Positions 44,069 to 52,323 of a stretch of DNA of 64,000 bases are shown here, one piece after another. Numbering within the stretch: the first letter of the stretch is position 1; each line of letters begins with the position of its first letter. The notes below the pieces were generated by a model. It saw only the letters and a program-made list of their open reading frames with translations, did not search any database and was not told where the DNA came from. Origin of the DNA: Chitinophagaceae bacterium (lineage in GTDB: Bacteria; Bacteroidota; Bacteroidia; Chitinophagales; Chitinophagaceae); the NCBI GenBank assembly GCA_019638625.1, contig JAHBTK010000004.1, positions 434,001-498,000 on the forward strand, given 5' to 3'. The translations under genes and the position numbers were made by a program.

Positions 44069-44707
44069 TTATGCTTCTGCTACAGTTTCTTCCTCGGTAA
44101 ATATTTTTGCTGCGTTTTCAGTCAATACCAGCACATCGCTGTTCACGATATCGTAGGTATTCACATCCGCCAGCAACACACCCAGTACGGAAGGAATGTT
44201 GCGAAGGCTCAGTTGCAGGTTTTCGTTATAGTCCGGCAATACAAACAAAGCCTTTTTATTGGCAATATTCAGGTTCTTCAATACACCTGCCGCCTCTTTT
44301 GATTTCGGTTTTTCCAGGGAAAAATCTTCCACTACCACTATCGCATTTTCCTTAGCCTTATAAGAGAAAGCGGATATCTTAGCCAGGTCCTTTACCTTAC
44401 GGTTCAGCTTGATATCGTATTTATGCGGTTTGGGGCCAAATACGGTACCACCACCTTTATACAATGGGTTACGGATATTACCTTTACGGGCTCCACCGGT
44501 ACCCTTTTGGCGGTGCAGCTTACGACTGGCGCCATGTACTTCCGCACGGGTTTTTACTTTGTGCGTACCCTGGCGTTGTGCTGCCAGGAACTGTTTAACA
44601 GAAAGGTATATCACGTGATCATTCGGCTCAGCACCAAAAATATCTTCAGGCAGTTCTATCGTACGACCTGTTTTATTTCCTTCCTTATTTAAAATATCTA
44701 CTTGCAT
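44069..44707 (-). CDS. rplD: 50S ribosomal protein L4
   Basis: 212 aa from the ATG at 44707 (MQVDILNKEGNKTGRTIELP). An upstream in-frame GTG at 44731 would add eight residues lying inside a hairpin, so I prefer the ATG. The tunnel loop GASRKLHRQKGTGGARKGN and FGPKPHKYDIKLN are typical. L4 lines the exit tunnel and in E. coli represses the S10 operon by binding its leader RNA. Confidence 0.97.
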   Translation of the reverse strand: MQVDILNKEGNKTGRTIELPEDIFGAEPNDHVIYLSVKQFLAAQRQGTHKVKTRAEVHGASRKLHRQKGTGGARKGNIRNPLYKGGGTVFGPKPHKYDIKLNRKVKDLAKISAFSYKAKENAIVVVEDFSLEKPKSKEAAGVLKNLNIANKKALFVLPDYNENLQLSLRNIPSVLGVLLADVNTYDIVNSDVLVLTENAAKIFTEEETVAEA

Positions 44708-44720
44708 TGTATAAAAATTT

Positions 44721-44750
44721 TGCCGGTACACAGTTTCCTGTGTACCGGCA
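44721..44750. promoter_or_regulatory. Perfect hairpin between rplC and rplD
   Basis: TGCCGGTACACAG and CTGTGTACCGGCA form a perfect 13-bp stem with a TTTC (minus: GAAA) loop. It fills most of the 49-bp rplC-rplD gap, and its end lies about 14 nt before the rplD start. On the minus strand AAAATTTTT follows. A translational or attenuation role is possible. Confidence 0.7.
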
Positions 44751-44756
44751 GTTACA

Positions 44757-45377
44757 TTATTTTTGGATTAATACAATTGAACCGTTATAACCGGGAACCG
44801 CGCCACTCACCAGGATATAGTTCTTTTCCGGGAAAAGTTTTACCACCTTCAGTCCTTTCACTTTCACCCTGTCGGCTCCCATACGGCCTGCCATGCGCAT
44901 ACCTTTAAATACGCGGGAAGCATCAGAAGAGTTACCGATAGAACCAGGGGCTCTCTGGCGGTCGTGCTGACCATGCGATTGCTCACCTACACCGGAAAAT
45001 CCATGGCGCTTAACCACACCCTGGAAACCTTTACCCTTGGTAGTGCCAACAATCTCCACTTTATCTCCTTCAGAGAAAATGTCGAGCGTAATTGTTTCGC
45101 CAATATTTTTTTCAATTGAAAAATCGCGGAATTCCTTTACAAATTTTTTAGCGGCTGTATTTGCTTTGGCGTAGTGACCGGCTTCGGCTTGTATAGTATG
45201 TTTTTCTGTCTTATCCTCGAAGCCTAACTGAACGGCGCTGTATCCGTCTGTTTCTTTTGTTTTTACCTGTGTAACCACACAAGGACCAGCTTCAATAATG
45301 GTAACAGCAGTTTGTTTGCCGTCGGCAGGATTGAAGATGCTGGTCATCCCGATTTTTTTTCCAATAATACCTTTCAT
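44757..45377 (-). CDS. rplC: 50S ribosomal protein L3
   Basis: 206 aa. It begins MKGIIGKKIGMTSIFNPADG and contains KGKGFQGVVKRHGFSGVGEQ and GMRMAGRMGADRVKVKGLKV, the L3 signatures. It reaches toward the peptidyl transferase centre and starts 50S assembly. It is 284 bp from rpsJ, the longest gap in the operon. Confidence 0.99.
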   Translation of the reverse strand: MKGIIGKKIGMTSIFNPADGKQTAVTIIEAGPCVVTQVKTKETDGYSAVQLGFEDKTEKHTIQAEAGHYAKANTAAKKFVKEFRDFSIEKNIGETITLDIFSEGDKVEIVGTTKGKGFQGVVKRHGFSGVGEQSHGQHDRQRAPGSIGNSSDASRVFKGMRMAGRMGADRVKVKGLKVVKLFPEKNYILVSGAVPGYNGSIVLIQK

Positions 45378-45661
45378 TGTTGTTTATTTATACCCTTTTG
45401 GTTAAAGAGACAGACTGGTCCTTTATAGTGGTCCAATTCTTCAATCCCCGTTTGCCGCCGACCTTTTCCCGTATTTCCCACTTGTGAAAGAGGAAGTACC
45501 AGCGGTAAACTAACCTCGAAGGGCTAGTTCATATTTAATTCTCAAAAGCCGGATCTTTATTTTTTTCCGGCATTCCAGCGCTGCTTTTTCACTAAAGCGT
45601 GATTGGCAGATGGAATATATATAAGAACTAACTTCTTGTTTTTTACCTTACGGCAGCCTTA
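45378..45661 (-). promoter_or_regulatory. Long rpsJ-rplC spacer with hairpins
   Basis: No gene is present. Visible stems are AACTA-CC/GG-TAGTT around the CTCGAAGGG loop (45510-45533) and GCCGGA/TCCGGC enclosing an AT-rich loop (45548-45571). No TAnnTTTG box was found on the minus strand. It may hold a regulatory leader for rplC onward. Confidence 0.4.
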
Positions 45662-45967
45662 TCAGGCTTTGATCTCAACCTCTACCCCGCTCGGCAGGTC
45701 CAGCTTACTCAACGCATCCACCGTACGGGAGGATGAAGTATAGATATCCAGCAGACGCTTGTGCGTAGACAACTGGAACTGCTCACGACTCTTTTTGTTT
45801 ACGTGAGGCGAACGCAGTACTGTAAATATCTTTTTGTGGGTAGGCAAAGGAATAGGACCTGTAACCACCGCACCTGTACCGCGTACAGTTTTTACGATCT
45901 TTTCAGCAGATTTATCTACCAGGTTATGATCGTAGCTCTGTAGTTTTATTCTGATTCTTTGAGACAT
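45662..45967 (-). CDS. rpsJ: 30S ribosomal protein S10 / NusE
   Basis: 101 aa. It begins MSQRIRIKLQSYDHNLVDKS and contains TGPIPLPTHKKIFTVLRSPH and RLLDIYTSSSRTVDALSKL. S10 sits in the 30S head and, as NusE, acts in transcription antitermination. It is the first gene of the cluster and has a good promoter upstream. No fusA or rpsG precedes it. Confidence 0.99.
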   Translation of the reverse strand: MSQRIRIKLQSYDHNLVDKSAEKIVKTVRGTGAVVTGPIPLPTHKKIFTVLRSPHVNKKSREQFQLSTHKRLLDIYTSSSRTVDALSKLDLPSGVEVEIKA

Positions 45968-45998
45968 ACCGTAAACGACCCATTTGATTTTGGGAGTG

Positions 45999-46029
45999 CA
46001 AAGGTAGGTGGATATAGATTTACAGCCAA
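45999..46029 (-). promoter_or_regulatory. Bacteroidota-type promoter of the ribosomal protein operon
   Basis: On the minus strand TTGG (46026-46029) and TACCTTTG (45999-46006) are separated by 19 bp, matching the -33 TTTG and -7 TAnnTTTG elements used by the primary sigma factor of this phylum. It lies 32 nt upstream of the rpsJ start codon, so the leader would be short. Confidence 0.8.
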
Positions 46030-46442
46030 CTATTTGTGAAAGAAAATTTTTAAATTATTGTCCCGGAACGCCCGGTCGGTGAGACACCGACCGGTAGTGG
46101 GTTCCAGGGGCTGACCAAAAAGTAATGCTTTGCCACGAATTCCGGTGCCCGCCGCAGACGGATGATTTTTGGATACAACAAAATTTCACTTCTTTAAATA
46201 ATTGATTATCAGATGAATGAAATTTAGTTGTACAGAAGTCGCTAAGGTATAAAGAAAATTAAATCCTGAAGATCAGGACTTTGTGCCTTTGAATCTTAGT
46301 GATATATCTTGTAGAACGAACCTTTTTAGTCAGCCCGCAAAGAATAACGCGCCGGGTCAAAAGTATTGAATCACATCAGTTTACATTGCAATATACAGCC
46401 GGAACCGGCGTTTATGAATAAGCATTTCAAAAAAATCCAGTT
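46030..46442. other. Intergenic region with palindrome and repeat
   Basis: No gene is seen. A perfect hairpin CCGGTCGGTG-AGA-CACCGACCGG lies at 46072-46094, and the second copy of the dispersed repeat at 46131-46179. The remainder leads into the lipoprotein gene without a clear promoter match. Confidence 0.6.
46131..46179 (-). repeat. Dispersed 49-bp repeat, copy 2 (inverted)
   Basis: This is the reverse-complement partner of 20821-20868. The shared ends are TGCCACGAATTCC and GGATGATTTTTGGATACAAC; the middle differs but keeps its length. Confidence 0.75.
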
Positions 46443-47477
46443 ATGAAAAATTTCATTGTCATCCTGATACTTGCCGGCGCCAGTTCCTGTGGTTCCACCA
46501 ATAAAGTGCATATATCAGTTCAGAAACCCTCTCCCGTAACCCTGCCCGCTTATGCGCAGAAAGCCGGGATCATTAACCGCAGCGAAACCGATCCTAAAAA
46601 CCAAATATTCGATATGGTAGATATCGTGTTATCCATGGAAAGCGCCGTCCTGGATAAAGAAGGGGCAGCAGCCAGCATAGATGCCTTGCAGTACACGCTC
46701 GGGCAAAATGACCGGTTCAGTACGGTGTCAACCGTTAAGGAGAAGCTCTACAGGCAGTCTACTTCCGGCGTTTTCCCGGCGCCGCTTGCCTGGCCGGATA
46801 TTGAGAAAATTGCGCAAAATAGTAATACAGATCTCCTGTTTTCCCTTGAGGTATTCGATACTGAGTCGAAGGTAAGTTATGCTACCGGGACCAAAACCCT
46901 AGAGACTCCCCTGGGAAAGGTGCCGATGGTAGAACATATTGCCACTATGGTAACCCGGGTAAGGACCGGTTGGCGCATTTACGCTCCCCGGGAACGACAG
47001 ATCCTGGACGAATACATGATGTACAATACCCTGAGCTTTGAGGGACGCGGTATCAACCCCGCTGCCGCATTGGCGGCCATGCTGGAACGTAAGGAGGCTG
47101 TAAAAGCAACCGGCAACAGTGCAGGTGAAGCATACGGGCAGCGCATCCTCCCCTACTACCTCCGTGTATCGAGGGATTATTATGTAAAAGGTTCCGAATC
47201 TTTGAAAACCGCCAAAAGAAAGGCACAAGGTGGCAACTGGAACGGAGCGGCGGAGCTCTGGAAAAAGGAAACCAACAACAATGAAGCAAAAATTGCCGGA
47301 CGCGCCTCCTATAATATGGCCATCATCAACGAAATAAACGGCAACCTCGACGAAGCCATCGGCTGGGCGCAAAAGGCTTACGAAGATTATAGTATCCGGC
47401 TGGCACTACGCTACATTAAGGTCCTGGAGAACAGGAAGATCAGTAATAGCATACTGGCTGACCAGGCGAAACGGTGA
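46443..47477 (+). CDS. Lipoprotein with C-terminal TPR-like helices (DUF6340-like)
   Basis: 344 aa. The signal peptide ends in LILAGASSCGS, a lipobox with Cys at 16. The middle contains AYAQKAGIINRSETDP and WPDIEKIAQNSNTDLLFSLE, resembling the DUF6340 family as I remember it. The C-terminal 90 residues read as two TPR-like repeats (AKRKAQGGNWNGAAELWKKE, then NMAIINEINGNLDEAIGWAQ). It is probably anchored on the inner side of the outer membrane. Function unknown. Confidence 0.85.
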   Translation: MKNFIVILILAGASSCGSTNKVHISVQKPSPVTLPAYAQKAGIINRSETDPKNQIFDMVDIVLSMESAVLDKEGAAASIDALQYTLGQNDRFSTVSTVKEKLYRQSTSGVFPAPLAWPDIEKIAQNSNTDLLFSLEVFDTESKVSYATGTKTLETPLGKVPMVEHIATMVTRVRTGWRIYAPRERQILDEYMMYNTLSFEGRGINPAAALAAMLERKEAVKATGNSAGEAYGQRILPYYLRVSRDYYVKGSESLKTAKRKAQGGNWNGAAELWKKETNNNEAKIAGRASYNMAIINEINGNLDEAIGWAQKAYEDYSIRLALRYIKVLENRKISNSILADQAKR

Positions 47478-47994
47478 GGTTAATTTGAAAATGAGGGTTG
47501 ATTTCAGTTCTGGAAGGATGAACTGATTTGGAAATGTGGAAATGATAAAAAGCCTCTTAACTTCTGAAGAAAGCAGAGATTTGGCAATCTTATAAGTTTT
47601 ATATACTGCCAAAAGTGATAAAAAAGTAATGATCTGGCGAAATATAAATGCCTATCCCCTTCGGATAAGCATCTGCTTAAAGTTGCCAAATCATTATGCG
47701 CAGCAGTAAACAAGCAAGGGTTCTCCGTCATTGGACCGTGCCATATATATGCCTGCCCGACTGCGTCATTCATTCGGGCGTCACTGACAAACTCAACCTG
47801 CATCTAACGACGCGTGGGACACACGACAGGGCAGCGGCCGCCTGCCCGAACGGCGTCAGCCGGGCGGGCCCGGTTGCGTGTCTCCACGCAACCTTCGCAG
47901 CCTGGATATTCAGGAACTATTCGCTTTTTGCGGATTATTGATTTACAAGAGCTTACCCTATATGTATTGGCAATACTAAAACCGGGGGGATACC
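47478..47994. other. Gene-free region with a GC-rich palindromic island
   Basis: The left part is AT-rich with degenerate TTTGAAAATG-type words. At 47841-47868 CCTGCCCG pairs with CGGGCGGG, and at 47872-47893 GGTTGCGTG-TCTC-CACGCAACC is a perfect hairpin. Local G+C is far higher than around it. A 100-codon minus-strand frame here has no support. Confidence 0.6.
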
Positions 47995-48429
47995 TTATGC
48001 CGTCTGTTTTGCCGGCGACAGATTACGTCTCCCCGGCTTTTGCAATAAGGGGAAATACAGGCCCCTGTATGCCCAAAGCAGGTAAATATTAAACAGCAAC
48101 ATTATCACGGAGATCAGCATGGTATCCGGCGCTAAAAAAGCATGAAATAAAAATATGTGCACACTGATGGTGAATGCGATGAGCGTCACCAAAGGACTGA
48201 ACAGGTTTATGATCAGGAAGGCCCCTGCAATCACCTCAACAGCTTTTAAAAACGGGTAAAAATAGCCGGATACCCCCAGTCCGCCGCTGAATAAGGAAAC
48301 CGGTGAGTTATCCTGTACCGGAGGGGGCGAAGGAATGAAATGTAAAAAGAAATTCAGCCCGAATACCAGGTAAATAAGTCCCAGTAAAATTCTTGGCGCC
48401 TGTTGTATGATGTTTATCGCTTTATTCAT
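47995..48429 (-). CDS. DoxX family membrane protein
   Basis: 144 aa from the ATG at 48429 (MNKAINIIQQAPRILLGLIY), preferred over the upstream start at 48483, which overlaps the preceding gene. Four membrane helices are visible: GLIYLVFGLNFFLHFIP, VEVIAGAFLIINLF, PLVTLIAFTISVHIFLFH and ISVIMLLFNIYLLWAY. It lies just downstream of the NmrA-type oxidoreductase gene, and the pair probably answers to the divergent HxlR regulator, suggesting a redox or quinone stress role. Confidence 0.88.
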   Translation of the reverse strand: MNKAINIIQQAPRILLGLIYLVFGLNFFLHFIPSPPPVQDNSPVSLFSGGLGVSGYFYPFLKAVEVIAGAFLIINLFSPLVTLIAFTISVHIFLFHAFLAPDTMLISVIMLLFNIYLLWAYRGLYFPLLQKPGRRNLSPAKQTA

Positions 48430-48479
48430 TTTGTATTGGTTTATTTCTATCTTATAATATTGATACAGACTTCTTAAAT

Positions 48480-49358
48480 TCACTTAGCCGGCTCATATAC
48501 TGTTTGCAGGTATTCCCGCAACGAAACAGGTCTTCTACCCAGCAACCGTTCAAGATCATTCCCGGAAGCGTCAAACTCGCCGGCGGCATGCGCCAGTGCA
48601 AATGAGGCAAACATTCCAACATACACTTCCGGCACACCGGCATCCAGCAGTGTCTTTTTATATTCGCCGGCAGAAGGCGATATATACACTATTTCTTTAC
48701 CGGTTATTTCGCTTATCACCGCAGCGACATCTGCATAACTATACGTTTCTGTATTGGAAAAATAGTATGCCTTACCGCCATGCCCGTCAGATACCAGGAT
48801 ATTAGCGGCTGCTTCCGCCATCTCCGAACGAAGCGCAAAACCGGCTCTTCCTTCCCCTGCCGGCAGGTAAACAGCTCCTGATTCCAATACCTTATCTCCA
48901 ATAAATACGGGAATAAAATCCATGTATATATTGTTCCGGAGTATGGTATATGACAACCCGGTTTCCTTTAGCCATTTTTCTGTTGCCAGATGGGCTTCGG
49001 CTACTGCTGCAATGGGGGATGCAACTGTTTCATTTTTCCTTTCAAAGCTTGTGTATATAATATGATTTACATCTGCCGCCTGTGATGCCTTTATCACATT
49101 TTCCTGTTGTTCAACCCTTCTGCCGATATCATTGGAGGAAACAAATAACAATTGATCAATGCCCTGGAATGCCGCCACCAGGGATTCATAATGATCATAA
49201 TCACCATATACGATCTTTATGCCTTTGTCTTTGATCGCTGCCGCCTTTTCTGCGCTTCTTGCCAAAGCAGTTATATCGCCGGGAGATACTCCTTTTTTCA
49301 ACAAAGATTCAATAGCAACTCTTCCAAAATGACCTGTTGCTCCTGTAACTAAAATCAT
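48480..49358 (-). CDS. NmrA/QorB-like NAD(P)-dependent oxidoreductase
   Basis: 292 aa. It has the Rossmann site ILVTGATGHFGRVAIESLL, DQLLFVSSNDIGRR, and YTILRNNIYMDFIP, all typical of the NmrA-like quinone oxidoreductase (QorB) group. These use NADPH to reduce quinones or sense redox state. It precedes a DoxX gene and is divergent from an HxlR regulator, a layout widely seen for quinone- or electrophile-inducible reductases. Confidence 0.93.
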   Translation of the reverse strand: MILVTGATGHFGRVAIESLLKKGVSPGDITALARSAEKAAAIKDKGIKIVYGDYDHYESLVAAFQGIDQLLFVSSNDIGRRVEQQENVIKASQAADVNHIIYTSFERKNETVASPIAAVAEAHLATEKWLKETGLSYTILRNNIYMDFIPVFIGDKVLESGAVYLPAGEGRAGFALRSEMAEAAANILVSDGHGGKAYYFSNTETYSYADVAAVISEITGKEIVYISPSAGEYKKTLLDAGVPEVYVGMFASFALAHAAGEFDASGNDLERLLGRRPVSLREYLQTVYEPAK

Positions 49359-49400
49359 TACCTGTTCATTTATGATTTGTAAACAAATTTTCTACGAGGG

Positions 49401-49418
49401 CAAAATTATATACCTTTG
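49401..49418. promoter_or_regulatory. Overlapping divergent -7 boxes for the oxidoreductase and HxlR genes
   Basis: Plus strand TACCTTTG (49411-49418) fits a promoter for the HxlR gene; minus strand TAATTTTG (49401-49408) fits one for the oxidoreductase. AT-rich partial dyads (AGTAACTACTATA, AGTATATCAACTATA) lie just downstream and may be HxlR sites. Confidence 0.5.
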
Positions 49419-49496
49419 CTATATATTAGTAACTACTATACTTTTATATACCGGTATCTTAAAGTATATCAACTATATAAAATAATTTTTATTGTT

Positions 49497-49853
49497 ATGG
49501 GCAGAATCTCTCAACTGGATCAGATCAAGTTATGCTCCGGACAGTTTGTGCTGGCGATAAACGACACCATGAATGTAATACATGGTAAATGGAAGCTGCC
49601 TATCATCGGTTCTCTGCTGTACGGCAAGAAGCGCTTTAAAGAGCTCGAAAGAGAAATCTCGGGTATTACACCCCGTATGCTATCCAAGGAGCTAAAAGAC
49701 CTGGAAATGAACGGCATTGTTACCCGCACCGTATATGATTCCATACCTGTTACGGTGGAATATAGGCTCACCCGATCCGGAGAATGCTTTAAAAAAGTGC
49801 TGGATGTAATGGTGGAATGGGGCTTGCAGCACCGGAAAAGCATTATGGTGTAA
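49497..49853 (+). CDS. HxlR-family winged-helix regulator
   Basis: 118 aa from the ATG at 49497 (MGRISQLDQIKLCSGQF). An earlier ATG at 49416 would start inside the promoter and add an AT-driven, hydrophobic leader, so I reject it. The winged helix is seen in HGKWKLPIIGSLLYGKKRFK and GITPRMLSKELKDLEMNGIV. HxlR proteins sense aldehydes, quinones or disulfide stress through Cys; one Cys is near the N-terminus (IKLCSGQF). It probably controls the divergent oxidoreductase. Confidence 0.93.
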   Translation: MGRISQLDQIKLCSGQFVLAINDTMNVIHGKWKLPIIGSLLYGKKRFKELEREISGITPRMLSKELKDLEMNGIVTRTVYDSIPVTVEYRLTRSGECFKKVLDVMVEWGLQHRKSIMV

Positions 49854-49933
49854 CACCTGGGTGATAAAGCCGGGAAAACCTGTGAGATTTGCCGGGAAGG
49901 AAAGCTGCGCTGCAAATCTCCAGGGTTTATATA

Positions 49934-50542
49934 TTATTGCCGGTTGAAAATACTGTAAATATTGAAGCCCGTGTCGTAGAGGTGCAGAAATAATAAAAGT
50001 AACCCTAAAGCTACCAGTATGATTACCCAGAGAAGCTGCCTGTTGCCATTTGCGGATACTTCCCCGATATCCTCCCGGCTTTCCGGAAAGAAGCTGCCGC
50101 TCACTTCTGTATCGCCCCTTAAAATAGTGTGATTAACATCTGAGCGTATGATGCGGTGAGCCGGCAAAGGAAAAACAAAGTTGTTGACAATGGCTACCGC
50201 TTCCAGTTGCAGCGTACCTCCCAGGTCGTATTTTAATGTTCCTATTTTGTCCCAGACCACCTTCCGCCCCTGCTTCAGTTCATTCTTAAGCTCATAGGAA
50301 AAATCATTTAACTTTTTAATGGCCTCCCACTCTTCAATCTGAAGTTTGCCGGACAGGTAACGAAACAAACCTTTCCCGGGCGTATCCCGGGTATCATCCA
50401 AAATAGCCTTCAAAGCCGGCGGCTCAATGATATGATCTGTGAAATTGCTGATAGCAGGTATATGCTGCAACTGTATAGTGCCCAACCCGGGCAGGCTCAC
50501 AGACTTATGCTGTATAAGATATTGATGTAGCAACTGCAACAT
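49934..50542 (-). CDS. HU/CCDC81-like domain protein with a C-terminal membrane helix
   Basis: 202 aa from the ATG at 50542 (MLQLLHQYLIQHKSVSLPGL). The N-terminal part, with SVSLPGLGTIQLQHIPAI and then LSYELKNEL-like and GTLKYDLGGTLQL elements, resembles the bacterial CCDC81/HU-type domain found in Bacteroidota, which is thought to tie peptidoglycan or DNA-like partners to the envelope. One membrane helix lies near the C-terminus (LLWVIILVALGLLLLFLHLY). It follows the outer-membrane barrel gene on the same strand by 111 bp. Confidence 0.75.
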   Translation of the reverse strand: MLQLLHQYLIQHKSVSLPGLGTIQLQHIPAISNFTDHIIEPPALKAILDDTRDTPGKGLFRYLSGKLQIEEWEAIKKLNDFSYELKNELKQGRKVVWDKIGTLKYDLGGTLQLEAVAIVNNFVFPLPAHRIIRSDVNHTILRGDTEVSGSFFPESREDIGEVSANGNRQLLWVIILVALGLLLLFLHLYDTGFNIYSIFNRQ

Positions 50543-50653
50543 AAATAACCGTTTGCCGCTAAGATACAATTAAATTAAATTGCTGAATGTTGATTACGGT
50601 ATTGCTGATTTAAAAGGCTAATAAATAAACCCGAAAAATCAGAAATCAGCATA

Positions 50654-52309
50654 TTACTTTGAAAAGTTGAACACAATTCCGCCCAGTATATTGAAGCCAA
50701 ATACGTCGTATTGGTTCCATCGCTGGTAGCGGGTATTAAATACATTGTTCGCCTGCACCCAAAGGTTAAACTGTTTGGTTACTTTAAACTCGAGCCCTGC
50801 ATTAAGATCGAACGGGCTCCGTCCCCGGCCCACAGAACCGTCTGCATTCATGAACTTAGCCCCCTCAAAAACAAACAGATCACTTTTCAGCCACAGGTCC
50901 TTCAGCACTCTCCAGCGAAGGGCAGCACTCAGTTCCCTGGGAATGATACCCCATGCCTCCTGTTGTGTTTTCTGCCCGCTGAACAATAACCAGTCAAATT
51001 TGGCTGTCAGCGAAAATTCCTCCGCCTGCACGATCCCTATTTCACCGTGCGATTGAAAAGCGCTCAGCCTTTCTTCGTTCAATATCACAAAACTTTTCCG
51101 GTCGCCGGGCAGAGTATCATTTACGAATAAAGGCATGTTATGAAAACGAACCAGTCCTACTTTCACATTATAAAAGAAATGTTCCAGAAAAGTCCCTTTC
51201 AGCCCGCCATACGTTTCATTGACCCTGGTATTCAACAGGAAATTGGGTTGTTCCAAATAAGGGTTTATAGACGCAAAGCGTTTGTAAGTGGCTTTGTCAT
51301 AATGCATCAGCCAACCCATTTGCAGGATCGCCCCATCACTGCCCAGTTTAAGGTCTGCCATCAGGTCCGGCAATAGCCTGAACTGTGAGTTGTCCCAGGA
51401 AGGAATAACCCCACCATGAATATTTAAATTTTCGTTTTTGAAATCAAGTGACAAGGGAACGGTGAAAATGCTGTTGTCGAGGGCCGGCGTATTCCTGCGG
51501 GAAAACTGGTTGTAATCTGCATTCAGGGCAAGGTTGATCGCAAAAGCATCGCCAATACTTTTGCTTAACGGAAGATTCCCTATAACCCTGAACTCCCTGC
51601 CATGATAGTTGTCGTTAAAAAAGGAGACTTTCACATCCGGATGATATTTCAATCCAAATTCTGTTTCTTCCGTATTCCTGAACCCCGCGCCCAGGTCCAG
51701 TCCTATAAACCGTTGCCTGACAGCGGCTTTGTCATAGTTGAACAGGTTATGATCATAGCCATACAGATTATACTGGTCGTTCTGAAAAGAGGCATTTCCA
51801 TACAATTCATGTTTGCCGTTGATGATGGTGCTTCCGTAAGCCCGGGCACGCATATTCATATACGACTGATGCTCTATGGCTTTGCTTTTGGAGCTGATAA
51901 AATTCCCCAGTACGCTCAATGTAGAATTGGTGGCATTGGTAAACGTAAGTCCTGCTTCCGCATAGGGTGTCTGGTAATTTCCAAAACCCAGCTTTACGTA
52001 GTTGCTGGCAGCCCACCTGCCGGTAGTATCCGTGTGTAATGCCAGGGGGCTGATCGTTAATGGTTCATATACCCTTTCCAGCGAGGTAACCGGAGTATTA
52101 TAGGTAAACCGGGGGCGGGCGGAATCCGGTACGGGCGGAGCCGCATCGAAATTAATTTTCGCCGCTGCCTTCACTGCCGGTTTAAACGCCGACGTGATAT
52201 CAATGGTTTGTTTTTTAACGGGTTCCTGGGCAAGGACAAAGGCAGCAGGCAGTAACCCTGCAAAAATCAATTGTATTCTAACAATGTTCGCTTTAAACAT
52301 CTTTGTCAA
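50654..52309 (-). CDS. TonB-dependent receptor-like outer-membrane barrel
   Basis: 551 aa. A signal peptide (IQLIFAGLLPAAFVLAQ) leads into PVKKQTIDITSAFKPAVK and then a long series of beta strands, including NYVKLGFGNYQTPYAEAGL and WVQANNVFNTRYQRWNQY, the last typical of the C-terminal end of TonB-dependent receptors, with final GGIVFNFSK. A plug domain is not evident, so it may be a plugless barrel. Its start follows the TPR gene stop by 14 bp, so both are surely in one operon. Confidence 0.88.
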   Translation of the reverse strand: MTKMFKANIVRIQLIFAGLLPAAFVLAQEPVKKQTIDITSAFKPAVKAAAKINFDAAPPVPDSARPRFTYNTPVTSLERVYEPLTISPLALHTDTTGRWAASNYVKLGFGNYQTPYAEAGLTFTNATNSTLSVLGNFISSKSKAIEHQSYMNMRARAYGSTIINGKHELYGNASFQNDQYNLYGYDHNLFNYDKAAVRQRFIGLDLGAGFRNTEETEFGLKYHPDVKVSFFNDNYHGREFRVIGNLPLSKSIGDAFAINLALNADYNQFSRRNTPALDNSIFTVPLSLDFKNENLNIHGGVIPSWDNSQFRLLPDLMADLKLGSDGAILQMGWLMHYDKATYKRFASINPYLEQPNFLLNTRVNETYGGLKGTFLEHFFYNVKVGLVRFHNMPLFVNDTLPGDRKSFVILNEERLSAFQSHGEIGIVQAEEFSLTAKFDWLLFSGQKTQQEAWGIIPRELSAALRWRVLKDLWLKSDLFVFEGAKFMNADGSVGRGRSPFDLNAGLEFKVTKQFNLWVQANNVFNTRYQRWNQYDVFGFNILGGIVFNFSK

Positions 52310-52323
52310 TTTTGTGGCTGTTA

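Noticed and set aside
44708..44731. GTG start extending rplD by eight residues
   Set aside because: The extension falls in a perfect hairpin, and L4 proteins normally begin with a short strand matching MQVDILN.
47504..47803. 100-codon minus-strand frame in the gap before the DoxX gene
   Set aside because: No domain, odd composition, and it crosses repeat-like DNA.
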